Assembly: GCA_963734965.1 (NCBI GenBank)
Contig: CAVTJK010000004.1
Span: forward strand, 124,001-188,000
Origin: UBA4742 sp963734965
Lineage (GTDB): Bacteria; Actinomycetota; Acidimicrobiia; Acidimicrobiales; Acidimicrobilacustridaceae
Length of the DNA: 64,000 bases
Reading direction: 5' to 3'
Notes under the pieces: model-generated
Seen by the model: the letters and a program-made list of their open reading frames with translations, nothing else
Databases searched by the model: none
Told to the model about the DNA's origin: nothing
Program-made: the position numbers and the translations under genes
Shown here: positions 1 through 7,747 of the stretch, piece by piece
How positions within the stretch are numbered: position 1 is the stretch's first letter
Layout: the number at the start of each line of letters is the position of its first letter

Positions 1-216
1 ATCGTCGACCCGGGCGTAGATCATCGGCAACACGACAGGACCGTCGCCGTCGACGATGCCGACATGGGCCACCAGAGCCTCGTCGAGGATCGACTCGATC
101 AGCTCGCGGTCATAGCTGCCGCGCTCCTTCTTGCGGCGCAGCGTCGTGCGCGGCGTGGCAGCCACCGACGCGGTGGACGAGGTGGACGACGGGCGCGGCG
201 GGGACGAGTCGGACAT
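1..216 (-). CDS. Pyridoxamine 5'-phosphate oxidase-like flavoprotein (partial)
   Basis: Only the first 72 codons are in the window; the gene runs off the left edge. After a Ser/Thr-rich leader of about 25 residues comes the RRKKERGSYDRELIES stretch and ALVAHVGIVDGDGPVVLPM, typical of the FMN-binding split-barrel family (PPOX class, NimA-like). Such proteins bind FMN or another flavin; the substrate is usually unknown. It is the last gene of a minus-strand run, 54 bp after the lipoate-ligase-like gene. The ATG lies at 214-216. Family assignment is firm, function is not. Confidence 0.8.
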   Translation of the reverse strand, partial: MSDSSPPRPSSTSSTASVAATPRTTLRRKKERGSYDRELIESILDEALVAHVGIVDGDGPVVLPMIYARVDD

Positions 217-270
217 GGTCACAGGGTGACCGATCGAGGCGTCCGCTGCGCCCGAATTCTGACCGGTGAC

Positions 271-939
271 TCAGTCGAGGTGAGACAACAGCGCGGCGGG
301 CACCGCCGCCGGTTCGGCGTCGATCGTCGCCACGGCGGGCAGGGCGGCGGGGTCGACGCCGAGCGCGGCCAGCGGCGTGGGATTCCAGCGCCGGTAGGTG
401 AAGCACTGGAACCGAGCCCCCGCGCGGGTCCGGCGTTGCGAGAGACCAACGGCCTTGGCGCCGTCGATCGTGACCTCTCCCGCGCCGATGGCGGCGAAGC
501 ACACTTGGCGGCCCCATGTCCCACACGCCAACGCGCCGCGATGTACCTCGCCGGCGACACCGAGGTCGGCCAGCGCCGCGAGCCACGCCTCGCCCAACCA
601 GAGGAACGAGCGGGTGACGTCGTCGTCCCACCGCCGGTCGTGGCGAGGGATCAGCACGTCGATCCACGTGCCGTTGCCCGGCTCGACCAGCACCGCGCCC
701 CCGCCGCTGCGCCGCTGCGTCAACTCGATGCCGCCGCGCTGCAGCACCTCGTCGTCGATCACCGTGGAGCGCTGGGCCGAGCCCAGCACGAGCGCGGGAC
801 GCTCGACCTCGAAGATCCAGACCGTCGGACCCAGGGGATTCGGCCAGTCGAGGGCGTGCAGCGCGGTCGCCGATCCGGCCCAGCGCTCGACCTGCCAGCG
901 CCCCGAGCGGCTCGTGTCGGTCAGCCGGGCCGAGGTCAC
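271..939 (-). CDS. Lipoate-protein ligase A family protein
   Basis: A 222-residue BPL/LPL-fold protein. The stretches QRRSGGGAVLVEPGNGTW (residues about 75-95) and TIDGAKAVGLSQRRTRAG (about 155-175) match the RRxSGGGAV and GxKxxGxxQrR signatures of lipoate/octanoate transfer enzymes. It probably attaches or transfers lipoyl or octanoyl groups onto E2 or GcvH domains, but the substrate cannot be told from the sequence. The start overlaps the menC stop by 4 bp (ATGA), so the two are translationally coupled. It is shorter than full LplA ligases, so it may be an LplA N-terminal-type or LipM-like protein. Confidence 0.82.
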   Translation of the reverse strand: MTSARLTDTSRSGRWQVERWAGSATALHALDWPNPLGPTVWIFEVERPALVLGSAQRSTVIDDEVLQRGGIELTQRRSGGGAVLVEPGNGTWIDVLIPRHDRRWDDDVTRSFLWLGEAWLAALADLGVAGEVHRGALACGTWGRQVCFAAIGAGEVTIDGAKAVGLSQRRTRAGARFQCFTYRRWNPTPLAALGVDPAALPAVATIDAEPAAVPAALLSHLD

Positions 940-2081
940 CGTCGGATCAGCAGACGATCGACCGCCGTCTCGGTCAGTCGTTCAGGTCGGGGCGTCAGGG
1001 TCAGCCCGGCGCCTTCGGGCGCGCGCATCCGACCGTCGGGGCTCAGCTCGATCGGGTCGGTGATGTCCTGCTCGAAGTACCACTGGCTCGGACCGAGGTC
1101 GGTGATCTGCACGTCGAGCGCCCCGGCTCGGCCGAGAGCGGCCGACCGTCCGACGCCCGTCTCGAGCATTCCCCCCAGGAATCGACCCGGACCCGACCCC
1201 GACGGGATCGGTGGGACCTCGGTCCCGAGACCCCAGCCCATGCCGTCGAGCCGCGCCGGCTTGACGTTGACCAGCTGGGTCGCGCCGAGGGCCCAGGCCG
1301 TCTCGACGTCGCGGGCGGCTCGGATCGACTCATCCAGGGCGATGGCCACGCCGAGTTTGGGGGCGAGCTCGGCGTGACCGAGCAGATCGTCGGCGGGCAG
1401 TGGCTGTTCGATGTAGGAGCGGACGAGCGAGAGGTCGGCAGGTGGATCAGGGTCCGCCTGTCGGAGCTGATCGGCCACGGCGACCAACCGATCCTCCCGG
1501 CCCGCATAGGCTCCGTTGGCATCGACCGCGAGGGCCAGATCGGGCGCGACGGCCGCCACGAGCCTCACCGCGTCGACGTCGTGACCCGGCTCGATCTTCA
1601 TCTTGAGCCCGCTGGCGCCCGCCGCGACGGCCTCGGCGGCGACGGCCTCGAGATCGCCCCTGACCGAGGGGACCCCGAGCACCGCCGTCCACGCCAGACC
1701 CGGAGCCCACGCCGCCGCTGACTCAGCGCCTCCTGCCTCTTGACCGGATCGACTCCGCCGAGCCAGATCCTCGACCGCCATGGCCATCGCGTTGGCGGCG
1801 AACGGATGACCCCGCACGGCCGAGCGCTGTCCGGCCAGGGCCGCCGGGACGAAGTAGTCCCGCAGCACGGCCCACGCACCGTCGGTGTACTCGCCGGTAT
1901 AGGTGGGCGCTTCGAGGGCGCTGCACTCCCCCCACCCCTCTGTCCCATCGGTCCCGACGGCACGAACCAGGACGACCTCGCGCACCGATTCGATCCCGTG
2001 GCTGGCTCGGAACACGCGCCGCAGGGCCAGCCGGACTCGTACGAGCTCGACGGCCGCCAGCTTCGGTTGAGCGGCGGTCAT
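936..2081 (-). CDS. menC: o-Succinylbenzoate synthase (enolase superfamily)
   Basis: Predicted to dehydrate SHCHC to o-succinylbenzoate in menaquinone synthesis. The 381-residue protein has the enolase-superfamily ligands in order: KMK (160-162), DANG (187-190), the E of YIEQPL (225), the D of LDESI (250) and NVKPARLDG with the second catalytic Lys (about 275). APTYTGEY near residue 60 is typical of the actinobacterial/firmicute MenC type. A longer open frame continues upstream, but ATG 2081 is chosen because it abuts the HNH stop and gives the family N-terminus. A related family member such as N-acylamino acid racemase is the alternative. No other men genes are in the window. Confidence 0.85.
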   Translation of the reverse strand: MTAAQPKLAAVELVRVRLALRRVFRASHGIESVREVVLVRAVGTDGTEGWGECSALEAPTYTGEYTDGAWAVLRDYFVPAALAGQRSAVRGHPFAANAMAMAVEDLARRSRSGQEAGGAESAAAWAPGLAWTAVLGVPSVRGDLEAVAAEAVAAGASGLKMKIEPGHDVDAVRLVAAVAPDLALAVDANGAYAGREDRLVAVADQLRQADPDPPADLSLVRSYIEQPLPADDLLGHAELAPKLGVAIALDESIRAARDVETAWALGATQLVNVKPARLDGMGWGLGTEVPPIPSGSGPGRFLGGMLETGVGRSAALGRAGALDVQITDLGPSQWYFEQDITDPIELSPDGRMRAPEGAGLTLTPRPERLTETAVDRLLIRR

Positions 2082-2083
2082 CC

Positions 2084-2590
2084 TCAGGCCGAGATGGCGG
2101 CGTCGGCGAGGTAGGGCTCCCAGAGCTCGGGGACGTGGCCGACGACGACCGACACCCAGCTCAGGTGCTGGGGCGCCGCGGGATCGCGCTGAAGGCGCAT
2201 GCCCGTCTCGTGCAGGTAGCGGTCCCGCTTGGATGTGTTGCAGCGACGGCAGGCGGCGACGACGTTCTCCCAGACGTGCTGGCCGCCGCGGCTGCGGGGC
2301 ACCACGTGGTCGATGCTCTCGGCGCGGTTGCCGCAGTACTGGCACTGTCCACCGTCGCGCACGAAGACGCCCCGTCGGCTGATGGCGGCCCGGCGCTGAT
2401 ACGGGACGCGCACGAACGAGCGCAGCCGCACCACCGACGGCACCGGCACCGTGAGGCGTTCGGAGTGCAACACGTCGCCCGACGTGTGCAACACGTCGGC
2501 CTTCTCACTGAGCACGAGCACGACGGCCCGCCGATCCGACACCACACAGAGCGGTTCATAGGTGGCATTCAGCACCAAGGACCGACCCAT
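2084..2590 (-). CDS. HNH endonuclease family protein
   Basis: A 168-residue protein with an HNH core: CQYC (83-86), IDHVVPRSRGG (93-103), WENVVAACRRCN (108-118) and a following SKRDR. This is the widespread actinobacterial single-domain HNH family that begins MGRSLVLNATYEPL. The N-terminal half is a conserved domain of unknown role. Its DNA target and physiological role are not known. It starts 93 bp from the stop of the upstream minus-strand gene and ends 2 bp before menC, so it is probably cotranscribed with menC. Confidence 0.88.
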   Translation of the reverse strand: MGRSLVLNATYEPLCVVSDRRAVVLVLSEKADVLHTSGDVLHSERLTVPVPSVVRLRSFVRVPYQRRAAISRRGVFVRDGGQCQYCGNRAESIDHVVPRSRGGQHVWENVVAACRRCNTSKRDRYLHETGMRLQRDPAAPQHLSWVSVVVGHVPELWEPYLADAAISA

Positions 2591-2683
2591 CCGCAGGAGG
2601 GTAGCTCGCTCGATCCGCGAGGTGTCGCCCTCTTTCGGGGCGGACGAAGAGCCGATCGGGCGGCACCGACACCCGACGTCGAG

Positions 2684-2953
2684 TCAGCGCGTGACCCGGG
2701 GCCAGGCTCGACACCAGTGCAGGTACGTGACCACATCAGCGGGATCAGGGTCGCGGTCGGGGTCCCCGTAGGCGGTTTGCAGACGAAATCGCAGATAGCC
2801 CGCCTCGGGTACCGGCAGCCACGGCGACGATCGCCACCACCCGGGCTCGGCCAACACCAACAGCTGACGCACGGCCGTGCTCCACAGGCTCGGATGCCGG
2901 GCCACGGCCACCGCCGCGCGCCGGGCCCACTGCCAGCGGGGAGTCGCGATCAC
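2684..2953 (-). CDS. Conserved hypothetical protein downstream of acyl-CoA dehydrogenase
   Basis: An 89-residue basic and Trp-rich protein (TPRWQWARRAAVAVARHP, GWWRSSPWLPVP, DVVTYLHWCRAW). The GTG start at 2951-2953 overlaps the TGA of the acyl-CoA dehydrogenase gene (GTGA), which is why this start is preferred; there is no ATG in a sensible position. No signal peptide or membrane segment is visible. Small proteins with the ending YLRFRLQTAYGD...YLHWCR recur in Acidimicrobiia/Actinobacteria, but I know of no function. Translational coupling suggests it works with, or is regulated together with, the dehydrogenase. Confidence 0.72.
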   Translation of the reverse strand: MIATPRWQWARRAAVAVARHPSLWSTAVRQLLVLAEPGWWRSSPWLPVPEAGYLRFRLQTAYGDPDRDPDPADVVTYLHWCRAWPRVTR

Positions 2954-4206
2954 GACTCGAGGCGTTGGAGCTCCCGCCACGAGCCCTTGGGCGCGCCCGG
3001 CTCCTTGGGCAGGCCCAGCACCATCTCGCCCAGGATGTTGCGCTGCACCTGCGAGGTGCCGGCGTAGATCGTGCCGGCCCGAGCGGCGAAGAAGGTGCCG
3101 ACCCAGGACGCCGTGTCGTTCGGCGCCCCGGCGTCGTCGGCCTGGAACGAGCTCGACGGCCACCGTCCCGACGGCACCATGGCATCGGCGCCCAGGATGT
3201 CGACGGACAGCTCGGTGACCACTCGGTGGTACTCGCTCCAGTACAGCTTGAACGTCGACGCGTCCGGACCCGGGTGGGCGCCGGTGAGGTACTTGGTGAG
3301 CGTGCGCATCCCGAGGTAGCGCATGATCTCGACCTTCGAGTAGCACCACGCCAGCCGTTGCCGGATCACCGGATCGTCACCCTGGCCGGTGTCGGCGGCC
3401 AGGGCGAGCAGCCGATCCAGCTCGGTGCGGAACATGATCGGGAAGGTCGCGGCCGCTTCACCCCGCTCGTAGCCGAGCAGCGTCATGGCCACAGCCCAGC
3501 CTGCGTTCACCTCGCCGACGACGTTGGCGCGCGGACAGCGGGCGTCGGTGAAGAACACCTCGTTGAACTCGGAATCGCCCGTCAGCATCTTGATGGGCCT
3601 GACCTCGACGCCCGGTTGGTCCATCGGCACCAGCAGGAACGAGATCCCCTTGTGCTTGGGGGCGTCGGGATCGGTGCGGGCCAGCACGAAGATCCAGTTG
3701 GCCAGGTGTCCGGCCGACGTCCAGATCTTCTGCCCGTTGATCGACCACTCGTCGCCGTCGAGGACGGCTCGACAGCCGAGGTTGCCCAGGTCGGATCCGG
3801 CGTTGGGCTCGGAGTAGCCCTGACACCACAGATCCTCGCCCGACAAGATGCGCGGCAGGAAGTGCTGCTTCTGCTCGTCGGTGCCCCACTGCAGGATCGT
3901 GTTGCCGACCATCTGGATGCCGAACACGTCGTTGCCGGTACCGACGGGCACGCCGGCCCGATAGAACTCCTCGACCAGGATGACCTGCTCGAGGGCGCTC
4001 AGCCCCCCACCGCCGTACTCTCGCGGCCAGGACGCGGCCAGCAGCCCGTTGTCGTGCAACGTGACCCGCCAGTCTCGTGCGAACTGCTCGGCCTCGGCCT
4101 TGGGCAGAGCGCCGACCCCTGACCAGCCCGCCGGCAGATGCTCGGCGAGAAAGCCCTGGATCTTCTCGCGATAGGCCTCGGCCTCAGCCGAATATGTCGG
4201 GTCCAT
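2950..4206 (-). CDS. Acyl-CoA dehydrogenase family protein
   Basis: FAD-dependent alpha,beta-dehydrogenation of an acyl-CoA thioester. The 418-residue protein contains the N-terminal domain (LLAASWPREYGGGG), the middle beta domain with the FAD/substrate signature WCQGYSEPNAGSDLG and ING QKIWTSAGH, and a C-terminal four-helix part ending in GTSQVQRNILGEMVLGLP. Full length for the family. The ATG at 4206 follows the tandem repeat tract at 4260-4430. The substrate is not deducible; the form resembles FadE-type enzymes used for steroid or branched acyl-CoA degradation. Confidence 0.92.
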   Translation of the reverse strand: MDPTYSAEAEAYREKIQGFLAEHLPAGWSGVGALPKAEAEQFARDWRVTLHDNGLLAASWPREYGGGGLSALEQVILVEEFYRAGVPVGTGNDVFGIQMVGNTILQWGTDEQKQHFLPRILSGEDLWCQGYSEPNAGSDLGNLGCRAVLDGDEWSINGQKIWTSAGHLANWIFVLARTDPDAPKHKGISFLLVPMDQPGVEVRPIKMLTGDSEFNEVFFTDARCPRANVVGEVNAGWAVAMTLLGYERGEAAATFPIMFRTELDRLLALAADTGQGDDPVIRQRLAWCYSKVEIMRYLGMRTLTKYLTGAHPGPDASTFKLYWSEYHRVVTELSVDILGADAMVPSGRWPSSSFQADDAGAPNDTASWVGTFFAARAGTIYAGTSQVQRNILGEMVLGLPKEPGAPKGSWRELQRLES

Positions 4207-4259
4207 GCCTGGGAGGGTATTCGCCAGGCGGAGCAGGCGAAGCCGCGCACGATGCGAGC

Positions 4260-4440
4260 GGCACGCAGACGGCGAAGCCGCGTCGCGCCGCACGCAGGGA
4301 CGCCGACGATGCCAAGCAAGTCGGCGAAGCCGCACGCAGGGAGGCCCCGCCGACCGAAGTGCCAAGCAAGTCGGCGAAGCCGCACGCAGGGAGGCCCCGC
4401 CGACCGAAGTGCCAAGCAAGTCGGCGAAGCCCGGCCCGGC
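4260..4440. repeat. Tandem 50-bp intergenic repeats
   Basis: Two perfect 50-bp units (4321-4370 and 4371-4420) are followed by a 10-bp partial unit. A degenerate unit precedes them (about 4270-4320). The unit core is CGCAGGGAGGC...GCCGACCG followed by a GCCAAGCAAGTCGGCGAAGC stretch. A related core recurs at 14371-14650. The tract fills the gap between the ROK gene stop and the acyl-CoA dehydrogenase start, both on the minus strand. It is non-coding as far as I can see. Confidence 0.85.
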
Positions 4441-4443
4441 GGA

Positions 4444-5331
4444 TTATCGCCGGGCCCAGGAGACCTTCGCCGCGCCGATGATGGGGCCGTCGGCGCCCAG
4501 GCCGGCGGGGACGATCCGCGCGCCCTGGACGTAGTCGAGTCGGGCGCGAAGATCGATCTCGCGCTGGGCGGCGGCGAAGAAGGGCTCGCCGAAGCCGAGG
4601 GCCACCGATCCGGCTACGACGGCCAACCGGAGGTCGAGCAGGGTGGCGACGGTCCCCACGGCTCGACCGACCAACGTGCCGACCCGATCGATGGTCGCCG
4701 CGTCGGCTTGGGCCGGGGGGCGGCCCGTGATGGCGGCGATGGCCGTACCGGAGGCCTCGGCCTCGAGACAGCCCCGGCTGCCGCAGCGGCACGGTCGACC
4801 CTCGGGTTCGACGTTCACGTGCCCGATGTGGCCGGCGTTGCCCTGCTCGCCGTCGAGCAGACGACCGTCGAGCACGATCCCGCCGCCCACACCGGTCGAC
4901 ACGACCATGGCCAGATAGTCGTCGCACCCCTGGGCCGCGCCCAGCCACCCCTCGGCCAGGGCGAGGGCCTTGGCGTCGTTGTCGATGGCGACGGGCACAC
5001 CGACCGCCTCGGTCAGGCGGTCGAGCAGGGGGAAGTCGCGCCAGGCGAGGATGTTCAGCGGCGAGACCCCCGTCCCACCCCGGCGCATCGGACCTCCGCA
5101 CCCGACGCCGCAACGCGACACCTCGGGCTCGCCGCGGCCGCGGGATGCCGTCCGGACCTCGTCGATCAGGCCCTCGAGCGCCTCGAAGACCCCGTCGGCG
5201 CCGGTCGGCGGCCCGGGCGTAGCCACCCGTCGATGATCGAGCACCTGTCCGGCGGCGCTGACCACGCCGGCGGCCAGCTTGGTGCCCCCGATGTCGATGG
5301 CCAGGCACATCTGCTCGGCGGACGGGCCCAT
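4444..5331 (-). CDS. ROK family sugar kinase/regulator
   Basis: A 295-residue ROK protein. It has an N-terminal ATP site (CLAIDIGGTKLA, 9-20), a VVSTGVGGGIVLDG phosphate loop, the ExGH substrate/zinc motif as GNAGHIGHVNVEP, and the zinc-binding CRCGSRGCLE. There is no N-terminal helix-turn-helix, so it is an enzyme-type ROK protein (glucokinase-like or ManNAc/fructokinase-like), not a repressor. Divergent from moxR, with a 157-bp intergenic region. The start may be Met1 or Met8 (MCLAID). A second ROK gene lies at 24758-25732. Confidence 0.87.
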   Translation of the reverse strand: MGPSAEQMCLAIDIGGTKLAAGVVSAAGQVLDHRRVATPGPPTGADGVFEALEGLIDEVRTASRGRGEPEVSRCGVGCGGPMRRGGTGVSPLNILAWRDFPLLDRLTEAVGVPVAIDNDAKALALAEGWLGAAQGCDDYLAMVVSTGVGGGIVLDGRLLDGEQGNAGHIGHVNVEPEGRPCRCGSRGCLEAEASGTAIAAITGRPPAQADAATIDRVGTLVGRAVGTVATLLDLRLAVVAGSVALGFGEPFFAAAQREIDLRARLDYVQGARIVPAGLGADGPIIGAAKVSWARR

Positions 5332-5488
5332 CGCCCGACGCTATCCCTCCATCCGCGGTCGCCCGGGCCGATGGAACGGGATAGGCCGACGTAACCTGTC
5401 GGAAACCGGGGCGGCACTCCACGACGAACACCTGCAAGAGCGAGCCCCGACCGCTCGAGTCTTACGACCATCCAAGTCAGGAGCCGTT

Positions 5489-6463
5489 TTGGCGACGCAG
5501 GAAACCGTGGCCCCACGCGCCACCTTCGCCGAGGCGTTCGAGGCTCTCGCCGAGAACATGTCCCGCGTCATCCAGGGCAAGCCCGAGGTCATCAACCTGG
5601 TCCTGCTCTGCCTCGTCTCGCAGGGACACCTGCTGATCGAGGACGTCCCCGGCGTCGGCAAGACCAGCTTGGCCAAGGCGCTGGCCCGATCGATCGACTG
5701 CCCGTTCGGGCGCATCCAGTTCACGCCCGATCTGCTGCCGTCTGACGTGGTCGGCGTCACCGTGTGGAATCGCAGCGACGGCCGCTTCGAGTTCCGACCG
5801 GGACCCGTGTTCGCGCCGATCGTGCTCGGTGACGAGATCAACCGGGCGTCGCCCAAGACGCAATCGGCGTTGCTCGAGGCCATGGCCGAGGGACAGGTGA
5901 CCGTCGACAACGCGACCTATCCGCTCGGCTCGCCGTTCATGGTGATCGCCACCCAGAACCCGATCGAGCACGAAGGCACCTACCCGCTCCCCGAGAGCCA
6001 GCTCGACCGCTTCTTGATGCGCGTCTCGGTCGGCTATCCGTCGCGCAACGCCGAGATCGACGTGCTCAACGCCCACGGTGACCACACGACCCTCGACGAC
6101 ATCGACTCCGTGCTCACCTCGGCCGACGTAGAAAGCATGATCAGCACGGCCAGAATGGTGCACGTGGCGCCCAGCCTGAAGGCCTACCTCGTCGATCTGG
6201 CCGATACGACGCGTCGCCACCCGCAGTTCGCGCTGGGCATGTCGCCTCGGGCGACCCTCAGCCTGATGCGGGTCGCGCGGGCGCGTGCCGCCGCCGATGG
6301 GCGCACCTACGTCGTACCGGACGACCTCAAGGCCCTGGCTGGCCCGGTGCTGGCCCACCGTCTGCTCGTGACCGCCGAAGCCCAACTGCAGGGCGCCAGC
6401 TCGGCCGACCTGCTCGACGAGATCGTCCGGACTGTCGCGGTACCGACCGAAACCACGCCGTAG
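5489..6463 (+). CDS. MoxR family AAA+ ATPase
   Basis: A 324-residue AAA+ ATPase of the MoxR clade, which acts as a chaperone for insertion of metals or maturation of complexes. Walker A is EDVPGVGKTS (51-60), Walker B is APIVLGDEINRAS, sensor 1 is ATQNPIEHEGTYPLPESQLDRF. The start is taken as TTG 5489, because AGGAG (5479-5483) lies 5 nt upstream and the residues before it (in an open frame back to 5279) do not look like MoxR. It begins a moxR-DUF58-transglutaminase operon, with the DUF58 start 3 bp after the stop. Confidence 0.92.
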   Translation: MATQETVAPRATFAEAFEALAENMSRVIQGKPEVINLVLLCLVSQGHLLIEDVPGVGKTSLAKALARSIDCPFGRIQFTPDLLPSDVVGVTVWNRSDGRFEFRPGPVFAPIVLGDEINRASPKTQSALLEAMAEGQVTVDNATYPLGSPFMVIATQNPIEHEGTYPLPESQLDRFLMRVSVGYPSRNAEIDVLNAHGDHTTLDDIDSVLTSADVESMISTARMVHVAPSLKAYLVDLADTTRRHPQFALGMSPRATLSLMRVARARAAADGRTYVVPDDLKALAGPVLAHRLLVTAEAQLQGASSADLLDEIVRTVAVPTETTP

Positions 6464-6466
6464 CTG

Positions 6467-7747
6467 ATGCTCACCCGCCAGGGTCGGGTGACCCTCCTGC
6501 TGGCCATCGGCTTGTTCATCGCCGGGCGCCTGTTCGGGGCCATGGAGTTCTACGTGTTCGGCACGATCCTGAGCGCTCTCCTGCTCGTGACCGCCCTGGG
6601 CGTGACCCTCACGAAGATCCGCATCGACGTGTCGCGGGAACTGCATCCGCCGCGGGTTCACGCCGGTACGCCCAGTCGCGTCGAGGTGCGAGTCGAGAAC
6701 CGCGGCACGAGTCGATCTCCCCTCCTCAGCCTGCACGACGCCGTATCGGGTACCCGCGGCGCGCGACTGCTGGTCGGACCACTGGCCCGCGGCGAGTCGG
6801 CGAGAGCCGCCTACCGGTTGCCGACCGAGCGCCGCGGGATCCTGACCATCGGGCCGCTCGACATCGAGCTGTCCGATCCCTTCGGGCTGGCTCGCCTGGC
6901 CATGACCGCCTCAGGCGCCTCCGAGCTGACCGTCTACCCGCGGATCGACGACATCGACCCGCTGCCGCTGACGACCGGCAACGATCCCCTGGCCGGTGCC
7001 GAGCACCCGAACTCGCTCGGCCGCGGCGGCGAGGACTTCTACGCCCTGCGCGACTACGTCATCGGCGACGACCTCCGGCGCGTCCATTGGCCCTCGACGG
7101 CTCGCCACGACGACCTGATGGTCCGCCAGGACGAGCTGCCGTGGCAGGGACGGGCCACGGTGCTCGTCGACGTGCGCTCGGGCACCAACACGGCCGAATC
7201 CCTCGAGCTCGTGATCTCGGCGGCGGCCAGCATCGTGGCGTCGAGCGACCGTCGCCAGGACCTCATCCGGCTGATCTCGACCGACGGCGCCGACTCGGGC
7301 TTCGCCGCCGGTCACGCCCATGTCGAGGCGATCATGGAGCACCTGGCCAGCATCGAGGCCACCAACGAAGCCGCGTTCCAACGCGTGCTCGACCGCCTGG
7401 CCCGGGGCGCGCCCGGCGGCGCCCTGGTGGTCATCGTCGCCCTGGTGAGCGAGGCCGAGATCGAGCGCCTGGCCCGGCTCCGGCCGCGGTTCGGATCGCT
7501 CACCATCGTGCAGTTCGATCGGTCGTGCTGGGATCCCAACGCCACGCCTGAGCCCATCGCCAGTCGCAAGGGCATCATGCGCATCACCGGTGCGGCGCCT
7601 TTCGCCGCCACGTGGAACCGCCTCGTGCGCCCGACGCGTCGGGTCGCCACGGGTTGGCGGACCCCGGCGACGGTCTCGGCCGGTCCTTCGGCGTCGTCGG
7701 ACGAGAGCTCCGACGACTGGGAGCGATGGGCCCGGTTCCGCCGATGA
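6467..7747 (+). CDS. DUF58 domain-containing protein
   Basis: A 426-residue protein with two N-terminal hydrophobic segments (about 8-22 and 28-45), an extracytoplasmic-type beta region and the DUF58 signature ALRDYVIGDDLRRVHWPSTARHDDLMVRQDE (shown here in description only as residues about 192-222). A vWA-like region follows (VLVDVRSGT). DUF58 proteins are constant partners of MoxR ATPases. The C-terminal 50 residues are Ser/Arg-rich and unlikely to be folded. The stop overlaps the next start by ATGA, so all three genes of this operon are coupled. Confidence 0.9.
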   Translation: MLTRQGRVTLLLAIGLFIAGRLFGAMEFYVFGTILSALLLVTALGVTLTKIRIDVSRELHPPRVHAGTPSRVEVRVENRGTSRSPLLSLHDAVSGTRGARLLVGPLARGESARAAYRLPTERRGILTIGPLDIELSDPFGLARLAMTASGASELTVYPRIDDIDPLPLTTGNDPLAGAEHPNSLGRGGEDFYALRDYVIGDDLRRVHWPSTARHDDLMVRQDELPWQGRATVLVDVRSGTNTAESLELVISAAASIVASSDRRQDLIRLISTDGADSGFAAGHAHVEAIMEHLASIEATNEAAFQRVLDRLARGAPGGALVVIVALVSEAEIERLARLRPRFGSLTIVQFDRSCWDPNATPEPIASRKGIMRITGAAPFAATWNRLVRPTRRVATGWRTPATVSAGPSASSDESSDDWERWARFRR